This document shows, one piece after another, positions 27,476-36,367 of a stretch of DNA of 64,000 nt. A model generated the notes under the pieces. The model saw only the letters and a list, made by a program, of their open reading frames with translations. It ran no database searches and had not been told where the DNA came from. Position 1 is the first letter of the stretch, and each line of letters opens with the position of its first letter. The DNA comes from Desulfosporosinus sp. (GTDB taxonomy: Bacteria > Bacillota > Desulfitobacteriia > Desulfitobacteriales > Desulfitobacteriaceae), in assembly GCA_031292055.1 (NCBI GenBank), contig JARLHV010000048.1, positions 32,358-96,357 of the forward strand. Reading direction: 5' to 3'. The translations under genes were made by a program, and so were the position numbers.

Positions 27476-27652
27476 ATGAAGATATTAAAGATATGTCACG
27501 CCTGTGATCGAATTATTGGAGAGATTGAGTTAGATGACTTGACCTACCTTAACGCGGACCCTATAATGGATATTGTTGGGAATGTTGCCTATGCGCTTTG
27601 TGCGAGTTGTCTGCACGAAATGGAAATTAAGCCGAAAAATGTTTATCATTAG
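27476..27652 (+). CDS. fin: Small zinc-finger-like protein, probable Fin (YabK) anti-sigma-F homologue
   Basis: A 58-residue ORF, MKILKICHACDRIIGEIELD to the end, with an ideal GGAGGTGAT six bases from the ATG. It has a CHAC pair at 7-10 and a CASC pair near residue 42-45, so a small zinc-binding fold is likely. The place between pth and mfd is exactly that of fin/yabK in Bacillus, whose product stops sigma-F at the switch to sigma-G. Assignment rests on position, size and the cysteine pairs; sequence likeness to Bacillus Fin is low. Confidence 0.7.
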   Translation: MKILKICHACDRIIGEIELDDLTYLNADPIMDIVGNVAYALCASCLHEMEIKPKNVYH

Positions 27653-27660
27653 TGGAGGCG

Positions 27661-27731
27661 GTACGATGCATCGTGCCCCTGCCGGGTTTTGGGCTGTTGT
27701 AGTAAGGGCACGATGCATCGTGCCCTTACCG
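27661..27731. repeat. Palindromic repeat pair, MITE- or REP-like
   Basis: A perfect 28-bp palindrome at 27702-27729 (half-site GTAAGGGCACGATG) is preceded by a partial copy (27661-27685) that shares ACGATGCATCGTGCCC. The two copies can also pair with each other. Related GGGCACGA/TCGTGCCC sequence occurs in the 12392-12443 terminator and, degenerated, at 51597-51744. Confidence 0.75.
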
Positions 27732-27756
27732 GATTAGAGGTAGGCAAATTCGTGAT

Positions 27757-27782
27757 TCGTAGTTCGAGAATCGTGGTTCGAA
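27757..27782 (-). repeat. Inverted copy of the pth-internal repeat
   Basis: TCGTAGTTCG (27757-27766), five bases, CGTGGTTCGAA (27772-27782): the reverse complement of the two blocks inside pth. A further short direct repeat (CGAATAG twice, about 27812-27826) follows. The 232-bp gap between fin and mfd therefore consists mostly of repeats. Confidence 0.8.
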
Positions 27783-27884
27783 GCTCAGGTAATTATCCTC
27801 AGATCGACTATCGAATAGCGAATAGCGCAGTGGGGGTCCTTTGGTGGACGTTCATCTTTTTTGCTGCCTGAAAGGATGAGCAGT

Positions 27885-30800
27885 TTGAATACAATCTACG
27901 ATTATCTTCGCCGAGGGCTTGACATTATGCAGATCGATCAGTCGTTAAGCAATCGAGAATGGCCCCAAATGATTTATGATTTAACTGGAAGTCAAAAAGC
28001 AGCCTGTGTGGCCCAGCTTTTACAAAAGTCTAAACCGGGCTTGATTCTGACCTATTCGGAAGAGCAAGCTCAAAAGTGGGCTAATGATTTGCGGACATGG
28101 TGCGCTCCAGAAACCATCCTGCATTTACCCACAACAGAATGGCTGCCTTTTGAAGTATTGGGTCGAAGCAGGGAAACGACTTCGGAACGGATTAGTGTAT
28201 TGAACCGACTAGTGCAGGACCCTAAGTGTACGGTTGTGGCGTCCATCCTTGCTGTAGAACGGCGCGTATTCCCTGTTGAACGCTGGCGAGATTATACGTT
28301 GACCTTTGAAGTCGGGAAACGCTATAGCCTGTCCGAAGTTCTTACGGCCTTAACTGCTGGAGGGTATGAACGGATCGAGACGGTTGAAGGGAAAGGACAG
28401 TTCGCTTTAAGAGGCGGAATTTTGGATATCGTACCTTTAGACGGAGAAGCCGTGCGGATTGAGTTTTATGATGATGAAGTTGATTCTATCCGGACCTTTG
28501 ACCTTGGAACCCAAAAATCTGTCGCTGTTCAGGACAAGGTGCTTATTTCTCCGGCGATGGAGTATGTTGTCACTAGAGAGGAGTTGGGACAACTCCGCTT
28601 AGCGATTCGGGCAGAAGCTCGCAAAACGATCGGTCGCCTGCAGCGTAGCGGAAGGCGGGAAGCGGCTGAACGTTTACAAACTAAAGTTGATTTCTTAGCA
28701 GAACGACTTGAACAGGGAATCCTCGACGAAAATGTTTATCCTTTTTTAAGCTTAGTTAATACCCCGCTCGTCCCATTTTTCTCTTATCTTACTAAGGACC
28801 ATTATTTAATTTTAGATGAGCCGTTACGATTAAAAGAGCAATTAGAGTTTCAAACGAATGAACGTTTACTGGAATTTACACATCAGCTGGAACACGGCGA
28901 AGGATTTGTCCATCCGGAAACTCAGTTTATTAGCTACGATGATATTCTAACCTACGGAGAGCAACATCCCTTGATTGGCCTTTCAACATTACTGAGGCAG
29001 GCTCCAGGGCTCTCACCAAAGCGAATTTTCACTCTGAAAGCGCGCCCCTTAACGGGTTTTATGGGCAAAACCAGTAAATTGGTCGATGAGATAGGACACC
29101 GCAAGGAAGACGGAAATGTCGTGGCGCTGTTTGTCGGCGATGAAGATCATGTTGAGCGTTTGATTCAGGGTTTAAAGGATCTCGGAGTGACGGCATCCCG
29201 CAAAGAACTTGAGGATGCTGTCGAGGAAGGACAGGTTTATGTCTATCCGTATTCCCTTGATCAAGGCTTTGAGTTACCGCTCGGCAAGCTCGTCGTTTTG
29301 ACAGAAACTGAGATCTATAAAAGGGAGAGCAAAGTGGCGGGCAAGAAATCTAGCCCACCTGCGCAGAAGAATATATTTATCTCGGATCTTAAACCGGGAG
29401 ACTTTGTGGTGCACGTCCACCACGGGATCGGCCAATTTACGGGTATTGATCGCTTAGAGGTCGGTGGTATAGAAAAAGACTATTTTGGGATCCGCTATGC
29501 TGGAGAAGACCGGCTCTATGTTCCTCTGGATCAACTCCATCTCCTGCAAAAGTATTTGGGAAGTGGTGCAGAAACCCTGCCTAAACTTTACAAACTTGGG
29601 GGGACAGAGTGGTATAAGGTAAAGAGTAAAACACGCAGCGCCGTCAAAGATATGGCGATTGATTTAGTAAAACTTTATGCTCAGCGGGAGGCAATCCAAG
29701 GATTTGCTTTTTCTCCGGATAATGTCTGGCAAAACGAATTTGAAGAGAAGTTCCCTTATGAAGAGACCCCGGATCAACTCCAGAGCATTGCGGATGTCAA
29801 AGTTGACATGATGCGCCCACGGCCGATGGATCGCTTACTTTGTGGAGATGTAGGGTATGGCAAAACAGAAGTCGCCCTCCGCGCGGCATTTAAAGCGGTG
29901 ATGGATAGCAAGCAAGTAGCGGTTCTTGTTCCCACAACTATTTTAGCCCAACAACATTTTAATACCTTTAAAGAACGGTTTATAGGGTATCCGATTACGA
30001 TCGAAATGCTGAGTCGCTTTCGGTCCCCGAAGGAGCAAAAGGAAATACTCAAAGGCCTCAGGGAGGGACGAATTGATGTTATTGTGGGTACGCACCGTAT
30101 TCTCTCTGAGGCCGTCAAATTTAAGGACTTAGGATTGTTGGTTATTGATGAAGAGCAACGGTTTGGGGTTACTCACAAGGAGAAACTGAAAACATTAAAG
30201 GGTAATGTTGATGTGCTGACCCTTTCGGCAACTCCGATTCCGAGGACACTGCACATGTCTTTAGTGGGCGTTAGGGACATGAGTGTGATTGAGACTCCAC
30301 CTGAAGGTCGGTATCCAGTGCAAACGTATGTTACCGAATTTCGGCCTGACGTCGTACGGGATGCCATACGGCGGGAGATTCAACGCGGAGGGCAAGTGTT
30401 CTATGTCCATAATCGAGTTGAAGATATGGACCAGGTTACCCAATATTTAAGTCAATTGGTTCCCGAAGCGCGGCTCGGTGTCGCCCATGGTCAAATGCGC
30501 GAAACGGCGTTGGAACGAGTCATGCTTGCTTTTCTGGAACAGGAAATGGATGTCTTGGTTTCCACGACCATTATTGAAACAGGATTGGATATGCCCAATG
30601 TCAACACGCTTATTATTGATGAGGCCGATCGTTTTGGGTTATCCCAGCTCTATCAATTGCGAGGGCGTGTCGGGCGATCGAATCGCAAAGCGTTTGCCTA
30701 TCTTTTATATAAACCGCAAAAGATTCTCACCGAAATTGCAGAAAAACGCCTGTCAGCAATCCGTGAGTTCACGGAATTTGGGGCAGGATTTAAAATAGCC

Positions 30801-31418
30801 ATGCGAGATTTAGAAATTCGTGGGGCGGGGAACTTGATCGGTGCCCAACAGCATGGGCATTTAGCGGCGGTGGGTTTTGAATTGTACAGTCAGATGCTCA
30901 AAGAAGCGGTTCAGGAACTGCGTGGAGAAAAGGTTGAGGAAGTCAGCGAACCAAGCATTGAACTTCAGGTAGATGCCTTTTTGCCGGATCCCTATGTTGT
31001 GGACCGTCAAACTAAGGCGTCGTTGTATCAACGCTTGGCAATGGTTCAAAATGAAGGACAACTTAGTGAGATGGTTGATGAATTGGTGGATCGTTTCGGA
31101 ACTCCAACGCGTGAGGTCGAGCACCTAATTGAAATCATCCGGATCAAATTGTTGGCAAGCTCTCTAAAGATCGAACAAATTCAACAAGCCAAACAAAGTG
31201 TCGTCATTCGTTTTGCAGCAGATTTGGATTTTATAACGGGAGAGCATTTGATGGCAGTCGCATCTGCTTCCCCTCACCCCTTGTCTTTTAAGACAATGCC
31301 TAATGGGAATCTGGAATGCAAAATTCGGCTGCGTACGATTGAGCAAGAGGCGGTAATTGAAGCGGTATACCGCGTGCTTTCGACATTTTGTGACGTTGCT
31401 TCAAAAGCAACTCCTTGA
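27885..31418 (+). CDS. mfd: Transcription-repair coupling factor Mfd
   Basis: A DNA translocase that removes stalled RNA polymerase and recruits UvrA. About 1178 residues. The N-terminal UvrB-like region has FALRGGILDIVPLDG. The polymerase-binding domain lies around 480-560 (VHVHHGIGQF). Helicase motifs: Walker A GDVGYGKTEVA (about 653-663), DEEQ (about 751), ATPIPRTLHMS and QLRGRVGRSNRKAFAYL. A C-terminal TRCF domain ends the protein. The TTG at 27885 has AAAGGA 8-9 bases upstream; the ATG at 27876 abuts that site, so the start could be either. Confidence 0.96.
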   Translation: MNTIYDYLRRGLDIMQIDQSLSNREWPQMIYDLTGSQKAACVAQLLQKSKPGLILTYSEEQAQKWANDLRTWCAPETILHLPTTEWLPFEVLGRSRETTSERISVLNRLVQDPKCTVVASILAVERRVFPVERWRDYTLTFEVGKRYSLSEVLTALTAGGYERIETVEGKGQFALRGGILDIVPLDGEAVRIEFYDDEVDSIRTFDLGTQKSVAVQDKVLISPAMEYVVTREELGQLRLAIRAEARKTIGRLQRSGRREAAERLQTKVDFLAERLEQGILDENVYPFLSLVNTPLVPFFSYLTKDHYLILDEPLRLKEQLEFQTNERLLEFTHQLEHGEGFVHPETQFISYDDILTYGEQHPLIGLSTLLRQAPGLSPKRIFTLKARPLTGFMGKTSKLVDEIGHRKEDGNVVALFVGDEDHVERLIQGLKDLGVTASRKELEDAVEEGQVYVYPYSLDQGFELPLGKLVVLTETEIYKRESKVAGKKSSPPAQKNIFISDLKPGDFVVHVHHGIGQFTGIDRLEVGGIEKDYFGIRYAGEDRLYVPLDQLHLLQKYLGSGAETLPKLYKLGGTEWYKVKSKTRSAVKDMAIDLVKLYAQREAIQGFAFSPDNVWQNEFEEKFPYEETPDQLQSIADVKVDMMRPRPMDRLLCGDVGYGKTEVALRAAFKAVMDSKQVAVLVPTTILAQQHFNTFKERFIGYPITIEMLSRFRSPKEQKEILKGLREGRIDVIVGTHRILSEAVKFKDLGLLVIDEEQRFGVTHKEKLKTLKGNVDVLTLSATPIPRTLHMSLVGVRDMSVIETPPEGRYPVQTYVTEFRPDVVRDAIRREIQRGGQVFYVHNRVEDMDQVTQYLSQLVPEARLGVAHGQMRETALERVMLAFLEQEMDVLVSTTIIETGLDMPNVNTLIIDEADRFGLSQLYQLRGRVGRSNRKAFAYLLYKPQKILTEIAEKRLSAIREFTEFGAGFKIAMRDLEIRGAGNLIGAQQHGHLAAVGFELYSQMLKEAVQELRGEKVEEVSEPSIELQVDAFLPDPYVVDRQTKASLYQRLAMVQNEGQLSEMVDELVDRFGTPTREVEHLIEIIRIKLLASSLKIEQIQQAKQSVVIRFAADLDFITGEHLMAVASASPHPLSFKTMPNGNLECKIRLRTIEQEAVIEAVYRVLSTFCDVASKATP

Positions 31419-31457
31419 TATACTGTTCTTATGTCTAATTTGAAAGGGTGTGTACAT

Positions 31458-32426
31458 ATGAAAAAGTCCCAGGTTGGGATAATTTTAGGGATCTTGGCAC
31501 TTATGCTTATGGCCACGGGGTGTTCTTCGTTGGTTGGCGGTAAATGGGCGGTAAAAGTTAATGGAGATTCAATCTTGGTTAAGGACTATGATGCCCGCGT
31601 GGCTGATGCCCAAAAAACCTATGAAAAACAAGGCATGAAATTCGATACAGACCAAGGTAAACAGGCCCTAACCCAGATTAAAACCCAGTTGTTAGATCGC
31701 ATGATCGAAGGAAAAATTATTGCTCAAGAAGTAAAAAATCAAAAGCTTAATCCACAGGATGCAGCAATTACGACGCAAGAAGACGTCATCAAGAAGAATA
31801 TTGGGGATGCAACGAAATTTCAAGATACTTTAAACCAACAGGGTATGACGGAACCAGAATTAAAGAACTTTTTGACGCTTTACTCGAAAATAACAGTTGA
31901 TGTCAAAGCGCTGAGCGATACGGAAGTAAAAGCTTTTTTTGACAAAAACATAGCGAATTATAGCCAACCTGAAAGTGTAACAGCCCATCATATCTTAGTT
32001 AAGACAGAAGATGAAGCCAAAGCAATTATTGTGCAACTTCAAACGGCGGAGAAGGACAACGTAGCGATTTTGCCTAAGTTTGAACAGCTTGCTAAAGACA
32101 ATTCTATTGAACCTGGAGCCAAACAGTCCGGTGGGGACCTCGGAACCTTTACTAAGGGGAAAATGGTTGCTGAATTTGAAACAGCTGCGTTCGCTCAGAA
32201 AGTGGGTACATTTTCAACAACACCTGTTAAAACCGAATTTGGTTATCATGTAATTTTTGTTCAAGCACATACACCTGCAGCAGCTCCAGACTATACAAAG
32301 GTTAAAGCCCAAGTGGCCCAAGATGCGCTCAATCAAGCAAAAGACGCGAAGTTTCAGACGTACTTTGATGCTCTGCGTAAAAAGACGAAAATTGAGTATG
32401 CCAAAGGTTATGAGCCTGCTTCGTAA
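31458..32426 (+). CDS. prsA: Foldase lipoprotein PrsA (parvulin-type prolyl isomerase)
   Basis: About 322 residues. The signal peptide ends in LMATGC, so the protein should be lipidated and face the outside. An N-terminal SurA-like region precedes a parvulin domain (about 178-275) with VTAHHILVKTEDEA, SGGDLGTF and TEFGYHVIFV. PrsA helps secreted proteins fold. Start at 31458 (AAAGGGTG upstream); the in-frame extension to 31431 has no ribosome site. Confidence 0.92.
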   Translation: MKKSQVGIILGILALMLMATGCSSLVGGKWAVKVNGDSILVKDYDARVADAQKTYEKQGMKFDTDQGKQALTQIKTQLLDRMIEGKIIAQEVKNQKLNPQDAAITTQEDVIKKNIGDATKFQDTLNQQGMTEPELKNFLTLYSKITVDVKALSDTEVKAFFDKNIANYSQPESVTAHHILVKTEDEAKAIIVQLQTAEKDNVAILPKFEQLAKDNSIEPGAKQSGGDLGTFTKGKMVAEFETAAFAQKVGTFSTTPVKTEFGYHVIFVQAHTPAAAPDYTKVKAQVAQDALNQAKDAKFQTYFDALRKKTKIEYAKGYEPAS

Positions 32427-32472
32427 GGTTACGCGGCAGCGTGTCTCTAGAAGGTTATGGAACGGATGAAGG

Positions 32473-32506
32473 AAAGAAGGCAATAAAGATTGCCTTCTTT
32501 TGTTTT
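32473..32506 (+). terminator. Terminator of prsA
   Basis: A perfect 12-bp stem (32473-32484 with 32489-32500), AAAG loop, then TGTTTT. Confidence 0.88.
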
Positions 32507-32520
32507 ACATTGGAAAAAAA

Positions 32521-32551
32521 TGAATAATTGGCAAACCCTAGATATATACTA
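32521..32551 (+). promoter_or_regulatory. Sigma-G-like promoter of spoVT
   Basis: TGAATA (32521-32526), an 18-bp spacer and TATACTA (32545-32551), one base from the CATACTA -10 common in sigma-G promoters. spoVT is forespore-specific in Bacillus. Confidence 0.5.
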
Positions 32552-32627
32552 TCATTGAATTTAAGGTGGCAAAAAGACAAGGACGAAATGAGTTTTCGGG
32601 AACGACAAAAGGAGGAATGTGCATATT

Positions 32628-33191
32628 ATGAAAGCAACAGGTATCGTACGAAGAATTGATGACCTCGGTCGTGTCGTTATTCCAAAAGAAATTCGTCGGA
32701 CTCTTCGTATTCGGGAAGGAGATCCGTTAGAAATTTTTGTAGATCGGGAAGGGGAAGTTATACTTAAGAAATATTCACCTATCCGTGAATTGGGAGAATT
32801 CGCCAAAGAATATGCTGATTCGCTCTTCGAAGCAACTGGGCATATTACCTGTATCACAGATCGAGATACGATTATCGCAGTATCTGGAGCATCAAAGAAA
32901 GAGTATCTAAATAAAGCGGTAGGACCTGCCGTAGAACAAGCTATGGAGGAAAGGAAAACTGTTCATATCGGAGCGGCAGGAGAAAACAGCTCCTGTAAAA
33001 GCTGTCCTGACAATGACGAAGAAGATAAGTGCAAGTGTACCAGCGAAGTCATTGCCCCGATTATTTCCCAAGGGGATCCTATAGGCGCAGTAATGCTCAT
33101 GTCCAAGGAGCCTAATATGAAGATGGGCGAGTTGGAGATTAAATTGGTTGAAACTGCTGCAGCTTTTTTAGCAAAGCAAATGGAACAATAA
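32628..33191 (+). CDS. spoVT: Stage V sporulation regulator SpoVT with a cysteine cluster
   Basis: An AbrB-type DNA-binding N terminus (MKATGIVRRIDDLGRVVIPK, 1-20) and a C-terminal GAF-like domain (about 55-187), the SpoVT layout; it tunes sigma-G genes in the forespore. About residue 123-138 carries CKSCPDNDEEDKCKC, a four-cysteine loop I do not recall from Bacillus SpoVT. The ATG at 32628 gives the standard N terminus; the GTG at 32619 sits too close to GGAGG. Confidence 0.94.
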   Translation: MKATGIVRRIDDLGRVVIPKEIRRTLRIREGDPLEIFVDREGEVILKKYSPIRELGEFAKEYADSLFEATGHITCITDRDTIIAVSGASKKEYLNKAVGPAVEQAMEERKTVHIGAAGENSSCKSCPDNDEEDKCKCTSEVIAPIISQGDPIGAVMLMSKEPNMKMGELEIKLVETAAAFLAKQMEQ

Positions 33192-33208
33192 CAAAAAGGC
33201 CCGATGAA

Positions 33209-33240
33209 AATAAAGCGGTAGGTGCCGCTTTATTTTTTTT
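33209..33240 (+). terminator. Terminator of spoVT
   Basis: A perfect 10-bp stem (33209-33218 with 33225-33234), 6-base loop and a run of eight T residues. Confidence 0.9.
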
Positions 33241-33271
33241 ATGATAAACTATCCCTAGGAGGTGGAAAGAA

Positions 33272-34735
33272 ATGTCCTCGTGTCTTCATGTTATCGGCTT
33301 AGGTCCGGCGGGGCTGGACCAGTTAACCCTTGGAAATTATCGGCGCATATGTAGCGCGAAGAAAATTTTTGTGCGAACAGCGCAGCATCCTTGTGTTCAG
33401 GAGCTGATGGCCGAGGGTGTGCTGGTCGATTCGTTTGATGAGATCTATGCCAAGGAATCCTCCTTCGAGGCAGTGTATGAAAAAATTACGGAGTTGTTGC
33501 GCAGAGAGTTGCAAAAGGGCTCTGAGGTCATCTATGCGGTTCCGGGGCACCCTTTAGTTGCGGAAAAGACGGTTCAACTTATTGGCGAAAAGCTCGCGCA
33601 GGAGTTTGAAGTCGTGATCCATCCAGCCATGAGTTTTGTGGAGGAGATTTTCAGAGTTCTGAAGTTCGACCCAATTGAGGGGGTGTTAATACGTAATTAT
33701 GATGCCCTTAAAGATGTAGGACTGACGGGGCAGGAATGGCTGATTGTTCCCCAAGTGTATAATAAATTAATTGCCTCAGAGGTTAAATTGGATCTCATGA
33801 CTGCCTATCCAGAGGATGCTGCGGTGTATGTCGCCCAGGCCCTTGGCACCCCCCTCGAACAGGTGGACAAGCATCCACTCTACGAAATGGATCATGGGAC
33901 ATTTGATCATTTGACGACGATTGTTTTGCCACCGAACTCAGAGGTTATCTCTTTTTCTAAATTGGCCAAAGTCATGGCGACCTTGCGCTCTGAGCAGGGG
34001 TGTGCTTGGGACCTTGAACAAACACATGAAAGCTTAAAACCGTGTTTGATTGAGGAGAGCTATGAAGTTCTTGACGCGATTGAGAAGCATGATATGTATA
34101 ATTTGTGTGAAGAGTTGGGAGACTTATTGTTGCAAGTTGTTTTTCATACCCAACTTGCTTCCGAGGCTAGTGAATTCGAACTCCAGGACGTACTTCATGG
34201 TATTATTAAAAAGCTGATTCGCAGGCATCCCCATGTTTTTGGGAAAGAGAAGGCCGAAACAGCTGCTGATGTGATTCTGACTTGGGATAGAATTAAAAAG
34301 GAAGAGAAAGCAAGCGGCAATGAAAATGATGAAGTAGCCTTTTTTAAAGATCCCTTGGGGTTACCTGCCCTTATGTTGGCTTCTGCAACGCAACGTAGAG
34401 TAGCTAAGGTAGGGTTTGATTGGCCAGATCTCGATGGCCCTTGGGGAAAGGTCCAGGAAGAATTACAAGAGCTTAGAAGTGCCTTAGCAGATGGAATTGG
34501 AATTCGCGAAGAACTAGGGGATCTAATGTTTGCGGTTGTAAATTTATCTCGGTTTTTAAAGCTTGATGCAGAAGAAGTTCTCAGGGCCACCATACATAAG
34601 TTTCAAAGCCGTTTTCTTAAAATGGTTGAGTTAAGTCAAAAAGACGGCCTGGACTTTCAAAAATTACCGCTTGATGAAATGGATGTTTTTTGGGAGAAGG
34701 CAAAATCTCAAGAAAAAAGTAGTAAATTAATGTGA
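33272..34735 (+). CDS. yabN: YabN/MazG: tetrapyrrole-methylase domain fused to nucleotide pyrophosphohydrolase
   Basis: A 487-residue fusion. Residues 1 to about 220 form a SAM-dependent tetrapyrrole-methylase fold (VIGLGPAGLDQLT, YAVPGHPLVAEKT). From about 240 a MazG domain (CAWDLEQTHESLKPCL, EELGDLLLQVVFH) and a second MazG-like part (REELGDLMFAVVNL) follow. MazG cleaves NTPs to NMPs and PPi for housecleaning. GGAGGTG lies 6-7 bases before the ATG. Its location after spoVT matches Bacillus yabN. Confidence 0.93.
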   Translation: MSSCLHVIGLGPAGLDQLTLGNYRRICSAKKIFVRTAQHPCVQELMAEGVLVDSFDEIYAKESSFEAVYEKITELLRRELQKGSEVIYAVPGHPLVAEKTVQLIGEKLAQEFEVVIHPAMSFVEEIFRVLKFDPIEGVLIRNYDALKDVGLTGQEWLIVPQVYNKLIASEVKLDLMTAYPEDAAVYVAQALGTPLEQVDKHPLYEMDHGTFDHLTTIVLPPNSEVISFSKLAKVMATLRSEQGCAWDLEQTHESLKPCLIEESYEVLDAIEKHDMYNLCEELGDLLLQVVFHTQLASEASEFELQDVLHGIIKKLIRRHPHVFGKEKAETAADVILTWDRIKKEEKASGNENDEVAFFKDPLGLPALMLASATQRRVAKVGFDWPDLDGPWGKVQEELQELRSALADGIGIREELGDLMFAVVNLSRFLKLDAEEVLRATIHKFQSRFLKMVELSQKDGLDFQKLPLDEMDVFWEKAKSQEKSSKLM

Positions 34736-34821
34736 TATACCCTAAAAAAGCAGGAGTTTGGTTATTTATCGCGAAATATAATTATTCATGATAAGATCAG
34801 TTATTTTAGGAGGGACTATTT

Positions 34822-35097
34822 TTGAATAAAGCGGAATTAGTAAGCGCTGTTGCAGAAAAGGCTGACATGTCCAAGAAGGATGCAGAAAAGGCAGTCAAAG
34901 CTGTTTTCGAGGTAATCGAGGAGTCCTTGGCACAAAGTGAAAAGGTACAACTGGTTGGTTTTGGAACGTTTGAAGTGAAAGAACGGGCGGAACGAACAGG
35001 AAGAAACCCCCAAACTAAAGAAACTATCTTGATTCCTGCAGCTAAGGTACCTGGCTTCAAGGCAGGTAAGGCTCTTAAGGATGCGGTCCAAAAATGA
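34822..35097 (+). CDS. hup: DNA-binding protein HU
   Basis: A 91-residue histone-like protein: [20 protein letters not shown], the [20 protein letters not shown] saddle and [16 protein letters not shown], all canonical. Starts with TTG, with AGGAGGG eight bases upstream. Own terminator follows. Confidence 0.97.
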   Translation: MNKAELVSAVAEKADMSKKDAEKAVKAVFEVIEESLAQSEKVQLVGFGTFEVKERAERTGRNPQTKETILIPAAKVPGFKAGKALKDAVQK

Positions 35098-35116
35098 GTC
35101 TTTGGAGATCATTACA

Positions 35117-35153
35117 AAATCAGGTTCCAGGTTTTTGCTGGAACCTGATTTTT
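35117..35153 (+). terminator. Terminator of hup
   Basis: A perfect 14-bp stem (35117-35130 with 35138-35151), 7-base loop, T run. Confidence 0.9.
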
Positions 35154-35176
35154 AGTACTTAAAAAGGGGGGTAGAT

Positions 35177-35440
35177 ATGCGGATTGATAAATACTTAAAG
35201 GTTTCACGGCTCATTAAGCGGCGCACGGTTGCCAAAGATGTTTGTGTTGGGGAAAAGATCAAAATCAATGGCCGGACGGTTAAGCCCTCAGCAGAAATCA
35301 AGGTGGGAGACCGGGTCATCCTGGAGATGGGAAATCACGTTATCGAAGTCCAGGTTTTAGCGACCCCGAACAGTGTAAGGGCCAATGAAGCCCAAACGCT
35401 CTATGAACTGATTAGGGATGAACGAAAGACAGAGTCTTAA
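35177..35440 (+). CDS. rqcP: S4-domain ribosome quality-control protein RqcP (YabO/Hsp15-like)
   Basis: An 87-residue S4 RNA-binding domain: MRIDKYLKVSRLIKRRTVA and INGRTVKPSAEIKVGD. Family members (YabO/RqcP) bind the large subunit and assist alanine tailing by RqcH on stalled peptides. The start has AAAGGGGGG upstream. The stop codon lies in the stem of the following terminator. Confidence 0.93.
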   Translation: MRIDKYLKVSRLIKRRTVAKDVCVGEKIKINGRTVKPSAEIKVGDRVILEMGNHVIEVQVLATPNSVRANEAQTLYELIRDERKTES

Positions 35441-35463
35441 TTTTAAAGACTCTGTCTTTTTAT
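35425..35463 (+). terminator. Terminator overlapping the 3' end of rqcP
   Basis: A perfect 14-bp stem (35425-35438 with 35446-35459), 7-base loop, T run. The left arm encodes the last residues of RqcP. Confidence 0.9.
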
Positions 35464-35532
35464 ATAAACGTCTAAAGGATGGGCAAGGTGAATAGGGTTT
35501 AAGAAGAAAAAGAGTTAGGGGGATGGGGCAGA

Positions 35533-35808
35533 GTGGACAAAGTTGCCAAAGGACATCGCCTTGTCATGGAAAATCGTGAACAAATTGCGTTGACGGGAAT
35601 ACAAAAGGTTCAGTCCTTTGACCCCAAGGAGATTGTGCTGGAAACAGAACTTGGGATATTGAGTATTAAAGGAGATCTGTTAGGCATTAAATTGCTTAAT
35701 CTTGAGGAGGGTTTGGTTAATCTTCAAGGGCAAGTTGATGCTTTAATCTATCATCGCAATCCGAGCGGCGCTGCTCGTCAAAGTTTTTTGAACCGGATAT
35801 TTCGTTAA
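35533..35808 (+). CDS. yabP: Sporulation protein YabP
   Basis: A 91-residue YabP/YqfC-family protein needed for spore cortex assembly in Bacillus. Typical are ENREQIALTGIQKVQSFDPKEI (as two adjacent blocks) and the strand-rich ETELGILSIKGDLLGIKLLNLEEG. GTG start with AGGGGGATGGGG upstream. It forms a unit with yabQ. Confidence 0.9.
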   Translation: MDKVAKGHRLVMENREQIALTGIQKVQSFDPKEIVLETELGILSIKGDLLGIKLLNLEEGLVNLQGQVDALIYHRNPSGAARQSFLNRIFR

Positions 35809-35845
35809 TAAAAGCCTTAAGCGTCAGAAGAAAGGAGGAAGAACA

Positions 35846-36352
35846 ATCTCAGAATTCGTAACGTTTTTTTGGGTAGTCGTGGCGGGGGCAACAGTAGGAC
35901 TGGTTTTTGATTTTTATCGCTCTTTACGACATTGGCAAGGTTGGGGACGAATATTGACCTTTGTAGGAGATGTATTCTTTTCTTTAGTGGCGTTGTATAT
36001 TCTGTTCCGCTTCTTTGAAAGGGCAAATGCGCTGGCTTTTCGTATATATATTATTTGGGGCAGTTTATTGGGCCTGATTCTCTATCTGAGATTATTGAGT
36101 CGGTTTTCCGTACGCTGCTTTCTTGGGCTCTATCGGGTTATAACGAATCTGGCAGATCTTATCCACAGGGGGATAGAGATTCCAATTAGAGGACTTGTTC
36201 TTATTATGCGCCCACTCTATGCTTTATTGAACTGGTTCGGTCTGCTTCTTTATCGGATCGGAGAATATATCTTGCTTGGGCCAATCTCTCGTATGAACAG
36301 GAGGGTAAAGGAGTACTGGAATCATCTCTGGCCACCAAAAATAAAGGGGTAA
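35846..36352 (+). CDS. yabQ: Spore cortex biosynthesis protein YabQ, probable ATC start
   Basis: A polytopic protein (about 168 residues) with three to four membrane segments, required for cortex formation. The first canonical codon is GTG 35879, which has no ribosome site and would cut the first membrane helix. Upstream in frame is ATC at 35846, seven bases after a perfect AAAGGAGGA (35831-35839); reading from there gives ISEFVTFFWVVVAGATVGLV, a full first helix as in other YabQ proteins. No ATG, GTG or TTG lies between. The gene also holds a DnaA box, TTATCCACA, at 36159-36167. Confidence 0.85.
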   Translation: MSEFVTFFWVVVAGATVGLVFDFYRSLRHWQGWGRILTFVGDVFFSLVALYILFRFFERANALAFRIYIIWGSLLGLILYLRLLSRFSVRCFLGLYRVITNLADLIHRGIEIPIRGLVLIMRPLYALLNWFGLLLYRIGEYILLGPISRMNRRVKEYWNHLWPPKIKG

Positions 36353-36367
36353 AAATTCCCAGAGGGA

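Noticed and set aside
27661..27782. CRISPR array
   Set aside because: The repeats are palindromic, unequal in spacing and only two copies; no regular spacers and no cas genes.
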